Shown: positions 63,954-64,000 of the stretch, piece after piece
How positions within the stretch are numbered: position 1 is the first letter of the stretch
Layout of the letters: every line of letters begins with the position of its first letter
Origin: Vibrio genomosp. F10 str. ZF-129
GTDB taxonomy: Bacteria > Pseudomonadota > Gammaproteobacteria > Enterobacterales > Vibrionaceae
Direction of reading: 5' to 3'
Assembly: GCF_000287055.2 (NCBI RefSeq)
Contig: NZ_AJYQ02000111.1
Location: 1-64,000, forward strand
DNA: 64,000 nucleotides
Notes under the pieces: model-generated
What the model was told of the DNA's origin: nothing
Database searches by the model: none
What the model saw: only the letters and a program-made list of their open reading frames with translations
Made by a program: the position numbers and the translations under genes

Positions 63954-64000
63954 TCTACCCACAAATTTAGCGGCGTTGTCAGCGTCATAAATTCTCGCCG

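Larger units (their letters stand above)
63581..64000. other. Region right of the integrase
   Basis: No long gene. It holds the terminator-like hairpin at 63603-63631 and a possible 29-codon ORF at 63864. The window ends before any further gene is seen. Confidence 0.5.

Noticed and set aside
59247-64000. attL/attR direct repeats, tRNA target, CRISPR array or toxin-antitoxin pair in the accessory segment
   Set aside because: Searched by eye; no convincing pair of flanking repeats, tRNA fold, regular repeat-spacer pattern or recognised toxin-antitoxin genes.

Overview
The window looks like part of a Vibrionaceae chromosome, most likely a Vibrio. The evidence is the protein sequences themselves (GyrA, NrdAB-YfaE, UbiG, PurC of the long 367-residue type, L25), the norspermidine pathway (fused diaminobutyrate aminotransferase/decarboxylase, carboxynorspermidine synthase, NspC), several families I know mainly from marine gammaproteobacteria (DUF3581, DUF3334, DUF2913, DUF3943), and moderately AT-rich, tightly packed DNA. 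I saw no rRNA, tRNA or CRISPR array.

Layout. 1-4.0 kb: histidine utilisation genes hutG (cut by the window edge), hutU and hutH on the + strand. 4.1-12.8 kb: lipid/energy and poorly characterised genes: DUF3581, an isoprenylcysteine-methyltransferase-like membrane protein, the large FAD/Fe-S dehydrogenase YdiJ, a CheX-like DUF3334 protein, DUF2786, a membrane-anchored Sel1-repeat/J-domain protein, a 60-residue Cys4 protein and a SulA-like division inhibitor under a perfect LexA box. 12.8-16.9 kb: purC under a perfect PurR box, then a cNMP/CBS/DUF294 nucleotidyltransferase-like protein with a DnaQ-like exonuclease. 17-23.6 kb: a BCCT transporter, a LysE/RhtB exporter, gyrA, and divergent ubiG. 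23.6-29.6 kb: nrdA-nrdB-yfaE behind a perfect DnaA box, a small hypothetical, and the CinA-like yfaY. 29.8-37 kb: a DUF3943 protein, a tandem-ACT regulator and the three-gene norspermidine operon. 37.7-45 kb: a sodium-proton antiport block, the seven-gene mrp operon next to nhaA, whose upstream regions share a T-N11-A-like motif. 45.3-49.6 kb: an ABC ATPase/FtsX-type permease/AttH-like lipocalin operon. 49.8-59.2 kb: an SDR/DUF2867 protein, the conserved neighbourhood bcr, rsuA, radD ... rplY, with a PepSY protein and a PhoP/PhoQ-type two-component system in the middle.

59.3-64 kb reads as accessory DNA inserted after rplY: short direct repeats, a small membrane protein, an AraC regulator beside a frameshifted EamA transporter, an orphan ORF and a tyrosine recombinase pointing left. 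No att repeats could be identified by eye and the right border lies outside the window.

Regulatory signals recognisable by eye include a LexA box (sulA), a PurR box (purC), a DnaA box plus weak NrdR-like boxes (nrdA), a LacI-type palindrome upstream of bcr, unexplained palindromes upstream of the BCCT transporter and the Cys4 gene, a possible structured 3' RNA after purC, and many intrinsic terminators. No clearly novel multi-gene system is evident. The best candidates for new biology are the shared nhaA/mrp motif, the purC 3' structure, the DUF294-exonuclease pair, the Sel1-J membrane protein and the leader/uORF arrangements.
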